Positions 1-6,186 of a stretch of DNA of 20,695 bases are shown piece by piece. The position numbers and the translations under genes were made by a program. The stretch lies in assembly GCA_964538565.1 (NCBI GenBank), contig CAZIGW010000196.1, positions 1 to 20,695 on the forward strand. Reading direction: 5' to 3'. Position 1 is the first letter of the stretch. Each line of letters starts with the position of its first letter. The stretch comes from CAYVBN01 sp964538565. Its GTDB lineage: Bacteria > Pseudomonadota > Alphaproteobacteria > Rhizobiales > Xanthobacteraceae. The notes beneath the pieces were generated by a model. It saw nothing but the letters and a program-made list of their open reading frames with translations. It was not told where the DNA came from and did not search any database.

Positions 1-1
1 G

Positions 2-853
2 CAGGCGCGCGCGGATATTGCGGCCGCGCAAGCGGAGGTCGACAACATCGGCGCCACAATCGAGCGGCAAGGGGCGGTCATTGCCCAGGCAAAGGCGACG
101 GTGGAGGTCGACCGGGCCAATCTGACCTTCGCCGAGCAGGACAACAACCGCTACACGACGCTCGCGCGGCAGGGAGCGGGCTCGATCCAAAGGGCGCAAC
201 AGGCCACATCGACGAGCAATTCCGCGCGCGCCACGCTTGATCGCGACATGGCGGCGCTGAAAGCCGAGGAAAAGCAGACATCCATCCTGCAGGCACAGTT
301 GGCGAGGGCCAAGGCCAATCTGGAGCACAGTCGCTCCGTCCTGCATCAGGCGGAGCTCAATTTGAGCTACACGACCATCAGGGCTCCGGTTGACGGAGTC
401 GTCGGCGACCGGAGCCTGCGCGTCGGTCAGTTCGTCCAGGCCGGCACTCAATTGATGGCCCTTGTGCCGCTGAATGAAATCTATGTCGTCGCCAACTACA
501 AGGAGACCCAGCTGACCTACGTGCGCAAGGGGCAGGCGGCCGAGTTGCAGATCGATACGTTTCCGGGCGTCACCATCAAGGGCCATGTCGACAGTATCGC
601 GCCCGCGAGCGGCCAGGAATTTGCGCTGCTGCCGCCCGACAACGCAACCGGGAATTTTACCAAGGTGGTTCAGCGAATCCCGGTGAAGATCACGCTTGAT
701 GTCGGCGGTCCGCTCGTCGGCCTCCTGAGGCCGGGCATGTCCGTCGTGCCGACGATCGACACCAAGGCGGTCGCCCTTCAGCCGCTCGCCAGTGACGAGC
801 CGCATCGCGGCACCGGCGTCGCCATGGTGCCGCCGGCGGAACCGTTCCGGTGA
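2..853 (+). CDS. HlyD/EmrA-family efflux periplasmic adaptor subunit, 5'-truncated
   Basis: The reading frame is already open at the left edge, so the start, the membrane anchor and the first half of the lipoyl domain lie outside the window. The visible 283 residues begin with an Ala/Gln-rich helical hairpin typical of membrane-fusion proteins. The second half of the biotinyl-lipoyl-like domain follows (YTTIRAPVDGVVGDRSLRVG), then the beta-barrel region (VPLNEIYVVANYKETQL) and a C-terminal segment containing GNFTKVVQRIPVKI, which is characteristic of the EmrA/FarA group. In that family the protein links an inner-membrane MFS pump to an outer-membrane channel to export drugs or other hydrophobic compounds. 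The next gene, a DHA2 transporter, starts 4 bases after the stop codon, so the two form one transcription unit. The substrate cannot be told from sequence. Confidence 0.93.
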   Translation, partial: QARADIAAAQAEVDNIGATIERQGAVIAQAKATVEVDRANLTFAEQDNNRYTTLARQGAGSIQRAQQATSTSNSARATLDRDMAALKAEEKQTSILQAQLARAKANLEHSRSVLHQAELNLSYTTIRAPVDGVVGDRSLRVGQFVQAGTQLMALVPLNEIYVVANYKETQLTYVRKGQAAELQIDTFPGVTIKGHVDSIAPASGQEFALLPPDNATGNFTKVVQRIPVKITLDVGGPLVGLLRPGMSVVPTIDTKAVALQPLASDEPHRGTGVAMVPPAEPFR

Positions 854-857
854 CTCC

Positions 858-2507
858 ATGTCGACGATCGGGCCGAAACCGGGCGGTCGCGATGGCAGCG
901 AACGCGTCGGCGCGCGCGTATGGATCGCGATCCTGGCCGGCCTGATCGGCGCGTTCATGGCCGTGCTGAACATCCAGATCACGAACGCGTCGCTCCTCGA
1001 CATCGAGGGAGGCATCGGAACGGGAGTCGACAACGGGGCGTGGATTTCGACCGCGTACCTGATCGGGGAGATCGTCGTCATTCCGCTGACCGACTTTCTC
1101 AGCCGCGTGTTCTCGTTTCGGAATTTCCTCGTCGGAAATTCGATCCTGTTCCTGGCTTTCTCGGTCGCCTGTGCGTTTGCGCACGATCTCGGGCAGATGA
1201 TCGCGCTTCGCGCCGCCCAGGGATTTTCCGGCGGCGTTCTCATCCCGATGGCCTTCACCCTGGTATTGACGAAATTGCCGAACGCACAACGCCCGGTCGG
1301 CCTGGCGCTGTTCGCGATCACGGCGACATTCGCGCCAGCCGTCGGCCCGACGATCGGCGGATATCTGACCGAGAACTTCGGCTGGCAGTACATCTTCTTG
1401 GTAAATCTCCTACCTGGAGTCGTCATGGTGGCGGCGCTTGTGGCAACCCTCGAGCGCGAACCGATGCGGCTCCGGCTCCTGAAGCAGGCCGATTGGTTCG
1501 GCATCGTCACCATGGCGATCGGGCTTGGATCGCTTCAGACCGTGCTGGAGGAAGGCAACAAGGATGACTGGCTCGGGTCCCCGTTCATCGTCAGGCTGAC
1601 GGCCATCGCGGTCGTTGCGCTTTCTCTGTTCGTCTGGAACGAACTGTGGACCAGGAATCCGGTGGTCAATCTGCGGCTCCTGATCCGAAGAAACTTCGGG
1701 TTTGGCACGGCGGCGAATTTTCTGCTCGGTTTCGCCCTCTACGGGTCGGTCTATGTCCTGCCGCAATACCTGGCCCAGGTTCACGGATACAATTCCGAAC
1801 AGATCGGGGCCGTGATGGCGTGGACCGGGTTGCCCCAGCTCTTCATCATCCCGTTCGTGCCGAAGCTCATGGAAATGTTCGACGCGCGCAAGATCGTGTC
1901 CGCCGGACTGTGCATTTTCGCGGCAAGCTGTTTCATGAACACGCACATGTCGCTCGACTACGCGGGGGACCAGATGTGGGTGCCCAACATCGTGCGGGCG
2001 CTCGGCCAGGCCCTGGTGCTGGCGCCGCTGACCGGCGTGGCGATGGTCGGCATCGCCTCGCGGGAGTCGGCGGCGGCTTCCGGCGTCTTCAACATGCTGC
2101 GCAATCTTGGTGGCGCGTTCGGGACCGCAATTCTTGCCACCATCGTGACCCGTCGGGAACAATATCATTCGAATGTCATCGGAACGTCCGTAACCCTGTT
2201 TCGAGACAGCGTACGCGAGCGGGTCGAACATCTGGCAAGCTATTTCACGCTGCACGGCACGCCCGATCCGTCCGCGGCCCATCATCAGGCGATCGTTGCC
2301 CTTGGAAAGCTCGTACGGCAGCAGTCGCTGATCCTCGGCTTCAGCGACACGTTTGCGGTCCTTGGGATCGTCCTGGTTCTCGCCGCCGCCTTCGTGGCGT
2401 TGACGAAGAAGGGCCCCTCCGTCGGGGTGGCGTCGCACGGATCCGGCCGGCTGCGCACGACGCCTTGCGCGCGCCCCGCGAAGGCGCCCGCGCGACGCGC
2501 CGATTGA
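858..2507 (+). CDS. DHA2-family (EmrB/QacA-type) MFS efflux transporter
   Basis: This encodes a 549-residue, highly hydrophobic protein of the 14-helix drug:H+ antiporter family, acting in the inner membrane with the upstream HlyD-type adaptor. Visible signatures include the first helix with LNIQITNASL (about residues 37-46), an SRVFSFRNF loop resembling motif A (about 82-90), and antiporter motif C (APAVGPTIGG, about 159-168). A conserved FGWQYIFLVN segment follows. The C-terminal tail (about 525-549) is Arg/Ala/Pro-rich and probably cytoplasmic. I chose the ATG at 858 because it lies 4 bases after the adaptor stop codon and just before the first membrane helix. An in-frame GTG at 792 would overlap the adaptor and add residues unlike the family. 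GC content looks lower than in the dcw genes. Proton-driven export is a family inference; the substrate is unknown. Confidence 0.92.
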   Translation: MSTIGPKPGGRDGSERVGARVWIAILAGLIGAFMAVLNIQITNASLLDIEGGIGTGVDNGAWISTAYLIGEIVVIPLTDFLSRVFSFRNFLVGNSILFLAFSVACAFAHDLGQMIALRAAQGFSGGVLIPMAFTLVLTKLPNAQRPVGLALFAITATFAPAVGPTIGGYLTENFGWQYIFLVNLLPGVVMVAALVATLEREPMRLRLLKQADWFGIVTMAIGLGSLQTVLEEGNKDDWLGSPFIVRLTAIAVVALSLFVWNELWTRNPVVNLRLLIRRNFGFGTAANFLLGFALYGSVYVLPQYLAQVHGYNSEQIGAVMAWTGLPQLFIIPFVPKLMEMFDARKIVSAGLCIFAASCFMNTHMSLDYAGDQMWVPNIVRALGQALVLAPLTGVAMVGIASRESAAASGVFNMLRNLGGAFGTAILATIVTRREQYHSNVIGTSVTLFRDSVRERVEHLASYFTLHGTPDPSAAHHQAIVALGKLVRQQSLILGFSDTFAVLGIVLVLAAAFVALTKKGPSVGVASHGSGRLRTTPCARPAKAPARRAD

Positions 2508-2585
2508 TCGCGCTGATGGCCCGGCGTCGGTCCAGAACCCACATTTGAACGGCGCCGTCCCGGCCCGAACAGTCGCGCGGTTCAC

Positions 2586-2612
2586 GAAAAGACGGCCCGG
2601 TTTCCCGAGCCG
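2586..2612 (-). terminator. Intrinsic terminator of the PRC-barrel gene
   Basis: Read on the minus strand, an 8-bp stem (CGGCTCGG against CCGGGCCG, with one G-U wobble in RNA) closes a GAAA tetraloop and is followed by TCTTTTC. It begins about 31 bases after the PRC-barrel stop codon. On the plus strand the same position is a C-A mismatch and there is no T tract, so it is directional. It lies in the 136-base convergent gap between the MFS gene and the PRC-barrel gene; I found no equally good terminator for the MFS gene there. Confidence 0.72.
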
Positions 2613-2643
2613 CCCGCAAGCTTGGACTCCCCTCGTTCGTGCG

Positions 2644-3168
2644 TCAGCGCGACCCGCCGGCCGGCTGGCGCGACATTCCGGAGGAGCTGGAGGACGAGCC
2701 GGACCCCGTCGTTGCCGGCGGGTTGTACGGCTTGAAGTCGGCCGCCTGCTTCAACTGATCCTGCGTCGTCGACAGCTTGAGCTGATCGCTCTTGCCGTTC
2801 GTCCCCGGGATGACCTGGAACGACGACATCGTGAAGGCGATGTCCTTCGCGCCGATGCCGAGCACGCCGCCCGTGCCGACGACCAGGGCCTCGACCTTGC
2901 CGCTCTTGTCGAGCAGAATGTCGCTGACGTCACCGATCTTCTGACCATCGGCGCCGATCACGTCGGTGCCCTTGAACTTCGACGCCAGCCACTGGTCCGG
3001 CTTCTGTTCCGGGACCATCTGCGGGCTGCCGGCCTTCTCGGTTCCGCTCGACGCGCTCGGCGCGCTCGGCGCAGTCGATGGAGAGGGCGACGGCGAGGGC
3101 GCCTGAGCCCAGGCGGTCGATAGCGCCAATCCGCTGACAGCCGTCGCAATCATGAGCTTTCTGATCAT
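2644..3168 (-). CDS. Secreted PRC-barrel domain protein
   Basis: This encodes a 174-residue protein. A signal peptide occupies residues 1 to about 22 (basic MIRK start, hydrophobic core, AWAQA cleavage region). A Ser/Pro/Ala-rich linker follows (about 23-50), then a PRC-barrel domain (about 57-135) including a GTDVIGADGQKIGDVSDILL segment, and a Ser/Gly-rich tail (about 151-174). PRC barrels occur in the photosynthetic reaction centre H subunit, in RimM and in many small periplasmic alphaproteobacterial proteins of unproven function, often linked to stress. The ATG at 3168 is supported by a strong Shine-Dalgarno (GAGGAGG on the minus strand) 5-6 bases upstream and by the signal peptide starting there. 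The same frame stays open much further upstream, but that stretch is out of frame with the Usp coding sequence and is not translated sensibly. A terminator hairpin sits just upstream and another downstream, so the gene is probably transcribed on its own. Confidence 0.85.
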   Translation of the reverse strand: MIRKLMIATAVSGLALSTAWAQAPSPSPSPSTAPSAPSASSGTEKAGSPQMVPEQKPDQWLASKFKGTDVIGADGQKIGDVSDILLDKSGKVEALVVGTGGVLGIGAKDIAFTMSSFQVIPGTNGKSDQLKLSTTQDQLKQAADFKPYNPPATTGSGSSSSSSGMSRQPAGGSR

Positions 3169-3193
3169 TTCTGCCTCCTCGGTCGCAACGACC

Positions 3194-3218
3194 AAAAAAC
3201 CCGGTCCTTGGAACCGGG
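3194..3218 (-). terminator. Intrinsic terminator after the kinase-Usp operon
   Basis: On the minus strand a perfect 6-bp stem (CCCGGT against ACCGGG) with a 7-base loop is followed directly by six T residues. It starts about 58 bases after the Usp stop codon. It also lies only 25 bases upstream of the PRC-barrel start codon, so any promoter for that gene placed further upstream would have to read through it. The GTCCTTG element inside the hairpin is repeated at 3219-3225, just outside it. Confidence 0.75.
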
Positions 3219-3275
3219 GTCCTTGTTGCCGGGAGATAACTCGCAATCCGCGTCCCCGTTCCGTGCGGTTCCGCG

Positions 3276-4019
3276 TCAGGAAGGGAATGCGGTTGCACCC
3301 GCCCGCACCACCGTCACGGTGCAGGTCGCCTGCGCGACCACTTCGGAGGACACGCTGCCGAGGTAGCGCCGCAACGGCGAGCTGCCGCGTGCCCCGATGA
3401 GGATATGGTCGACGTGGTTGCCGCGCGCGTATTCCAGGATCGTCGCGGCGGGGTCGGGCGATTCGAAGACGTGATAGGTGATCCGCTCGGCCGCGACCGG
3501 CAGTTGTCTCGCCCAGTGCTTGAGTTCGATCAGCCGCCGCAGGTGCAGATTGCGGCCCTGCGCATCCTCCAGCGTGTCGATGGCGATGCGCGATGTCTTG
3601 AGGACGTTGACGCACGCGAGCCGCGCGCCGGGCTCGGTCGCGAGCGTGCGCCGCACGGCCTCGGCGAGTGCCGCGTTGAGCGGCTCCATTTCCTTCGAGA
3701 GATCGACCGCCACCAGGATGATCGGCGCGCCGGCAAGCACGCCCGCGAGCTTCCGGCGCTGCGGCGGCAGCGCCGCGCGTTTCGTGCGAAGCCAGCGCAG
3801 CGCCACGGTCGCGAGCCCGTCGCGGTCGGTGCGCTCGCCGCGCCGCGTGATCGCCACGCGGTCGGGATGCTGCAGGTCGAACGCGAGTTGCGCCGCCGTC
3901 GCATGGCGCGCCTCGGGGTCGACTTCGAGGCAGCGCAGGATGATCTCCTGCAGCCACGGCGGCAGGTCACGGACCCAGCGGCGCGGCGGAAAGGGGTCGC
4001 GCCACAGGCGCCGGCGCCA
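3276..4019 (-). CDS. C-terminal part of the split kinase gene: kinase C-lobe end plus universal stress protein (UspA) domain
   Basis: This is the downstream half of one frameshifted gene; the kinase half is at 3967-4695. Read from 4019, the frame begins with the missing end of the kinase domain: a Trp/Arg/Pro-rich stretch, then subdomain XI (ILRCLEVDPEARHATAAQLA, with the conserved Arg). A basic linker leads into a UspA domain of about 145 residues that starts at PIILVAVDLS and ends near VTVVRAG. The nucleotide-binding signature is GARGSSPLRRYLGSVS, a G-2X-G-8X-GS arrangement one residue shorter than the usual G-2X-G-9X-G(S/T). Usp domains bind ATP or AMP and are tied to stress survival. A GTG at 3857 could in principle start a separate Usp protein, but it has no convincing ribosome-binding site and would leave the kinase without its last subdomain. 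The stop at 3276 is followed by a clear terminator. Confidence 0.8.
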   Translation of the reverse strand, partial: WRRRLWRDPFPPRRWVRDLPPWLQEIILRCLEVDPEARHATAAQLAFDLQHPDRVAITRRGERTDRDGLATVALRWLRTKRAALPPQRRKLAGVLAGAPIILVAVDLSKEMEPLNAALAEAVRRTLATEPGARLACVNVLKTSRIAIDTLEDAQGRNLHLRRLIELKHWARQLPVAAERITYHVFESPDPAATILEYARGNHVDHILIGARGSSPLRRYLGSVSSEVVAQATCTVTVVRAGATAFPS

Positions 4020-4695
4020 TTCGCGCGCGCTGCGGCTCGCCGAACGGACGCTCGCCGGTGGCGAGGAAGTAGAGGATGACCCCGAGCGCGAACAGGTCGC
4101 TGCGCGGATCGCCGCGGTCGCCGAGCAGTTGCTCCGGCGCCACGTAGGGACCGGTGCCGACCGGTCCGCCGATCTCCTCGGCGACGAGATCGGGAAGCTG
4201 GTCGTGGTGCGACAGGCCGAAGTCGATCAGCGCCGCCTCGCCGCTCTCGCGCAGAATGACGTTGCTCGGCTTGAGGTCGAGATGGATGACGTGCTGGCGG
4301 TGCAGCTCGTGCAGCGCCGAGGCGACCTTGGCACCGATCGACGCCACTTCGGCGGCCGGCAAGGGCGTGCGCTCGAGGAGCGACTTCACCGACGTCCCCT
4401 CGATGAACTCCATCACGATGTAAGGACGTTCGAAGTCGCCGGCGGCGATGAAGCGCGGCACATGGGGCCCGGAAAGCCGCGGCAGGATCATCTGCTCGAC
4501 CTCGAAGCCGACGATCGTGATCGGATCCTCGCCGCGGCGCAGCAGGGGGATCTTCATCACCATCGGGATGGCGATGTCGGGTCGGGTCACCCGCCAGAAG
4601 TGCGCCATGCCGCCGGGCGCGAGCGGTTGGTCGAGGCGAAAGCCGTCGACCTCCATGCCGGGGGCGAGCGCGCGCGCGTCCATCGCGGTCAACAT
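3967..4695 (-). CDS. Ser/Thr protein kinase domain, N-terminal part of a frameshifted kinase-Usp fusion gene
   Basis: Residues 1-225 form a Hanks-type kinase: ATP-contacting Lys48 (VMKIP), Glu65 or Glu67 in helix C, and a catalytic loop HLDLKPSN at 138-145 with Asp140 and Asn145. DFG follows at 158-160, APE at 186-188 and the subdomain IX Asp at 200. The catalytic loop has HLD rather than HRD, and the glycine loop is degenerate (APGGMAHFW). After residue 225 this frame runs into 17 unrelated residues and stops, while the rest of the C-lobe continues in the next frame from 4019. One extra base, or loss of two in the CG run at 4022-4030, explains this. The intact product would be about 473 residues and would phosphorylate Ser/Thr on unknown targets. 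The ATG at 4695 overlaps the stop codon of the upstream phosphoesterase gene by 7 bases; an ATG at 4683 is an alternative. There is no transmembrane segment, so it is predicted to be cytoplasmic. Confidence 0.82.
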   Translation of the reverse strand: MLTAMDARALAPGMEVDGFRLDQPLAPGGMAHFWRVTRPDIAIPMVMKIPLLRRGEDPITIVGFEVEQMILPRLSGPHVPRFIAAGDFERPYIVMEFIEGTSVKSLLERTPLPAAEVASIGAKVASALHELHRQHVIHLDLKPSNVILRESGEAALIDFGLSHHDQLPDLVAEEIGGPVGTGPYVAPEQLLGDRGDPRSDLFALGVILYFLATGERPFGEPQRARMAPAPVARPLSAAPLGP

Positions 4696-5429
4696 CCGGC
4701 CGAGAGGCGCTGGGCGAGCCAGATGGGCAATCCGGCGGCGCGAATCTTGTGCGCCGCGGCGTCGATATCGTAGGGCACGCGCAGATAGGTCAGCACGTCG
4801 CGCTCGACGTCGAGCACCGCGTAGCAGGCCGCGGGGTTGCGGTCGCGCGGCTGGCCGACCGAGCCGATCACCGCGAGCCAGCGCCGATGACGCGAGAGGG
4901 GAATCGCCACGCGGTCGACCGGATCAAAGCTCGCGAATTTTCCCGTGGCGGACATATGGTAGAGCGCCGGAACGTGGACGTGGCCGCAGAACGTCGCGTG
5001 CGCGCGCGTCGCCATCAGGCTCTTCGACGCCGCGTAGAGATCGGTCACGTAGTCCCACTGCTCGGGCGCATACGGATTGGCGTGGACGTAGAGGCGGTCG
5101 CCGTCCGCGGCGCTGAGGGGCAGTTGCCGCAGGAATTCCCGCTGCGCCGCGTCGAGTTCTCCGCGGGTCCATTCGATCGCGCTCGCCGCGTCCGCGTTCA
5201 TCCCCTGCGTGCCGGTGAGCACCGCCGCGTCGTGGTTGCCGAGCAGCGCGACCGCCCCGCGTTCGACGTGGCGCATGACGGTGTCGACCACCCAGCCGGG
5301 ATCGGCGGCATAGCCGACGTAGTCGCCGAGAAAGACGTAACGGTCCACGCCTTGGTGCTCCGCATGCTCGAGGCACGCGGCGAGCGCCTCGCGGTTGGCG
5401 TGAATGTCGGTGAGCAACGCGATCCGCAT
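4689..5429 (-). CDS. Calcineurin-like metallophosphoesterase family protein
   Basis: This 246-residue protein carries every metal-binding motif of the superfamily in order: DIH (Asp8, His10), GDYVG (35-39), GNHD (64-67), a His at about 116 (YVHANP) and GHVH (149-152). A small C-terminal beta region follows. It resembles the YfcE/MJ0936-type group, often annotated as Ser/Thr phosphatase-like but including cyclic-nucleotide and other phosphodiesterases, so the substrate is open. The fold uses two metal ions, commonly Mn or Fe, to hydrolyse phosphoesters. The gene is first in a minus-strand operon whose next member is a kinase overlapping it by 7 bases. Acting as the kinase's opposing phosphatase is a reasonable inference but is not shown. 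The start at 5429 follows from DIH lying at residues 8-10; the ribosome-binding site is weak. It is divergent from mraZ. Confidence 0.88.
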   Translation of the reverse strand: MRIALLTDIHANREALAACLEHAEHQGVDRYVFLGDYVGYAADPGWVVDTVMRHVERGAVALLGNHDAAVLTGTQGMNADAASAIEWTRGELDAAQREFLRQLPLSAADGDRLYVHANPYAPEQWDYVTDLYAASKSLMATRAHATFCGHVHVPALYHMSATGKFASFDPVDRVAIPLSRHRRWLAVIGSVGQPRDRNPAACYAVLDVERDVLTYLRVPYDIDAAAHKIRAAGLPIWLAQRLSAGC

Positions 5430-5523
5430 GGTCCGGCAACATTTTCTTAAGTCTAACGCCTGCTAATCGCACAGATCGCATTGATTTTTCGCATCTGCGC
5501 GGCGGCGGCGCGTGGGTGCGATG

Positions 5524-5568
5524 GCCATTGACGCCCATTGTATCCCATGCTATCCCATCAATGCCCAT
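5524..5568. promoter_or_regulatory. Tandem MraZ-box-like repeats (operator candidate)
   Basis: Four perfect CCCAT pentamers start at 5534, 5544, 5554 and 5564, exactly 10 bases apart. A degenerate GCCAT at 5524 keeps the same phase. On the minus strand they read TGGGC, TGGGA, TGGGA and TGGGC. E. coli MraZ is known to bind TGGGN direct repeats separated by 5 bases, the same geometry, and mraZ lies 139 bases downstream. The boxes here point toward the divergent phosphoesterase-kinase operon, so they might serve both directions. Assignment to MraZ is by pattern and position only. Confidence 0.7.
5528..5556 (+). promoter_or_regulatory. Possible sigma70-type promoter for the dcw cluster
   Basis: TTGACG at 5528-5533 (5 of 6 to the -35 consensus) is followed after 17 bases by TATCCC at 5551-5556, a poor -10 element. 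It is interleaved with the CCCAT boxes, as expected if MraZ represses its own promoter. It would leave a leader of about 140 bases before mraZ. This is pattern matching only. On the opposite strand a TACAAT hexamer at 5537-5542 could be a -10 for the divergent operon, but no good -35 sits at the right distance. Confidence 0.3.
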
Positions 5569-5584
5569 TCGCGAATTCGACCTT

Positions 5585-5628
5585 GCTGCAGGGGCTTGCC
5601 GGCTTGACGGCCGGCGATGGGGTGCAGC
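5585..5628 (+). repeat. Nested symmetric inverted repeat in the mraZ leader
   Basis: GCTGCA at 5585-5590 pairs with TGCAGC at 5623-5628. Inside these, GCCGGC at 5598-5603 pairs with GCCGGC at 5610-5615 around a 6-base loop. The two internal spacers are each exactly 7 bases, so the whole 44-base element is symmetric about one centre. In RNA it would form a two-tier stem-loop about 78 bases before the mraZ start; as DNA it could be a two-armed protein site. No T tract follows, so it is not a standard terminator. Confidence 0.5.
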
Positions 5629-5706
5629 GGTCGGCACGTTCGAACGGGGGAGTTTCGTCTCGGATTTCGCTTGCGCGTTACCGGTCGGCGTGGGGTGCGG
5701 GAGATC

Positions 5707-6186
5707 ATGAACCGCTTCGTGTCGAACACCACGTTGCGGTTGGATTCGAAGGGACGCGTTTCGATTCCCGCCTCGTTTCGTTCGGTTCTCGCTCGCGACG
5801 GCTTCGACGGACTCTACTGCTATCCGGCGCTGGATCAGCCGGCGATCGATGCAGGGGGCAACGCGCTCCTCGCCGAGATCGAAAAGCTGATCGAGCGATT
5901 TCCTCCCTACTCGGACGAGCGGGAGGAGCTGTCAGTAGCGCTGTATGGTTCGAGCGAGACATTGAAGATCGACGGAGAGGGACGGACGATTCTGAGCGAG
6001 GGACTGAAGTCGCACGCTGGCATCACCGACACCGTCGTTTTCGTCGGTCTGGGTCACAAGTTTCAGATCTGGGAACCGGAGCGCTTTCGCGCGCATTTTG
6101 CGAAGGCCACCGCAACAGTGCGTTCACTGACCAAGCGCTTGGGTTCCGAGCGTGGAGTGCCGGACACGGAAAGGGCGCGGGAATGA
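5707..6186 (+). CDS. mraZ: Transcriptional regulator and division protein MraZ
   Basis: This 159-residue protein has the family's two tandem SpoVT/AbrB-like half-domains, each with its DxxGR motif: LDSKGRVSIP (about residues 12-21) and IDGEGRTILS (about 85-94). A conserved FQIWEPERF follows near the end of the second domain. MraZ forms a ring-shaped oligomer that binds TGGGN repeats upstream of itself and controls the dcw cluster; matching boxes lie at 5534-5568. The ATG at 5707 was chosen because family homology begins at once (MNRFVSNTTLRLDSKGR) and a GGGAG lies just before it. The open frame extends 30 codons further upstream, to 5617, but across the leader dyad and without family residues. 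The stop codon overlaps the rsmH start (ATGA). Confidence 0.95.
   Translation: MNRFVSNTTLRLDSKGRVSIPASFRSVLARDGFDGLYCYPALDQPAIDAGGNALLAEIEKLIERFPPYSDEREELSVALYGSSETLKIDGEGRTILSEGLKSHAGITDTVVFVGLGHKFQIWEPERFRAHFAKATATVRSLTKRLGSERGVPDTERARE

Noticed and set aside
2549..2558. Perfect 10-base palindrome ACGGCGCCGT after the MFS gene
   Set aside because: It has no loop and no T tract, and short GC palindromes are expected by chance at this GC content.
3857..3857. Independent start of a separate Usp protein at a GTG
   Set aside because: Kinase subdomain XI lies upstream in the same frame, which shows that this region belongs to the fused gene; no good ribosome-binding site precedes the GTG.
2644..3957. 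One 437-residue minus-strand protein joining upstream sequence to the PRC-barrel domain
   Set aside because: The upstream part overlaps the Usp domain in the wrong frame and crosses a terminator; the strong ribosome-binding site and signal peptide place the true start at 3168.
3405..5450. Plus-strand open frames opposite the phosphoesterase, kinase and Usp genes
   Set aside because: The minus-strand frames show complete catalytic motifs; the plus-strand translations are low-complexity shadows.
5617..5706. N-terminal extension of MraZ by 30 residues from an upstream in-frame start
   Set aside because: The extension overlaps the leader dyad, shows no MraZ homology, and the ATG at 5707 has a ribosome-binding site and the canonical family N-terminus.
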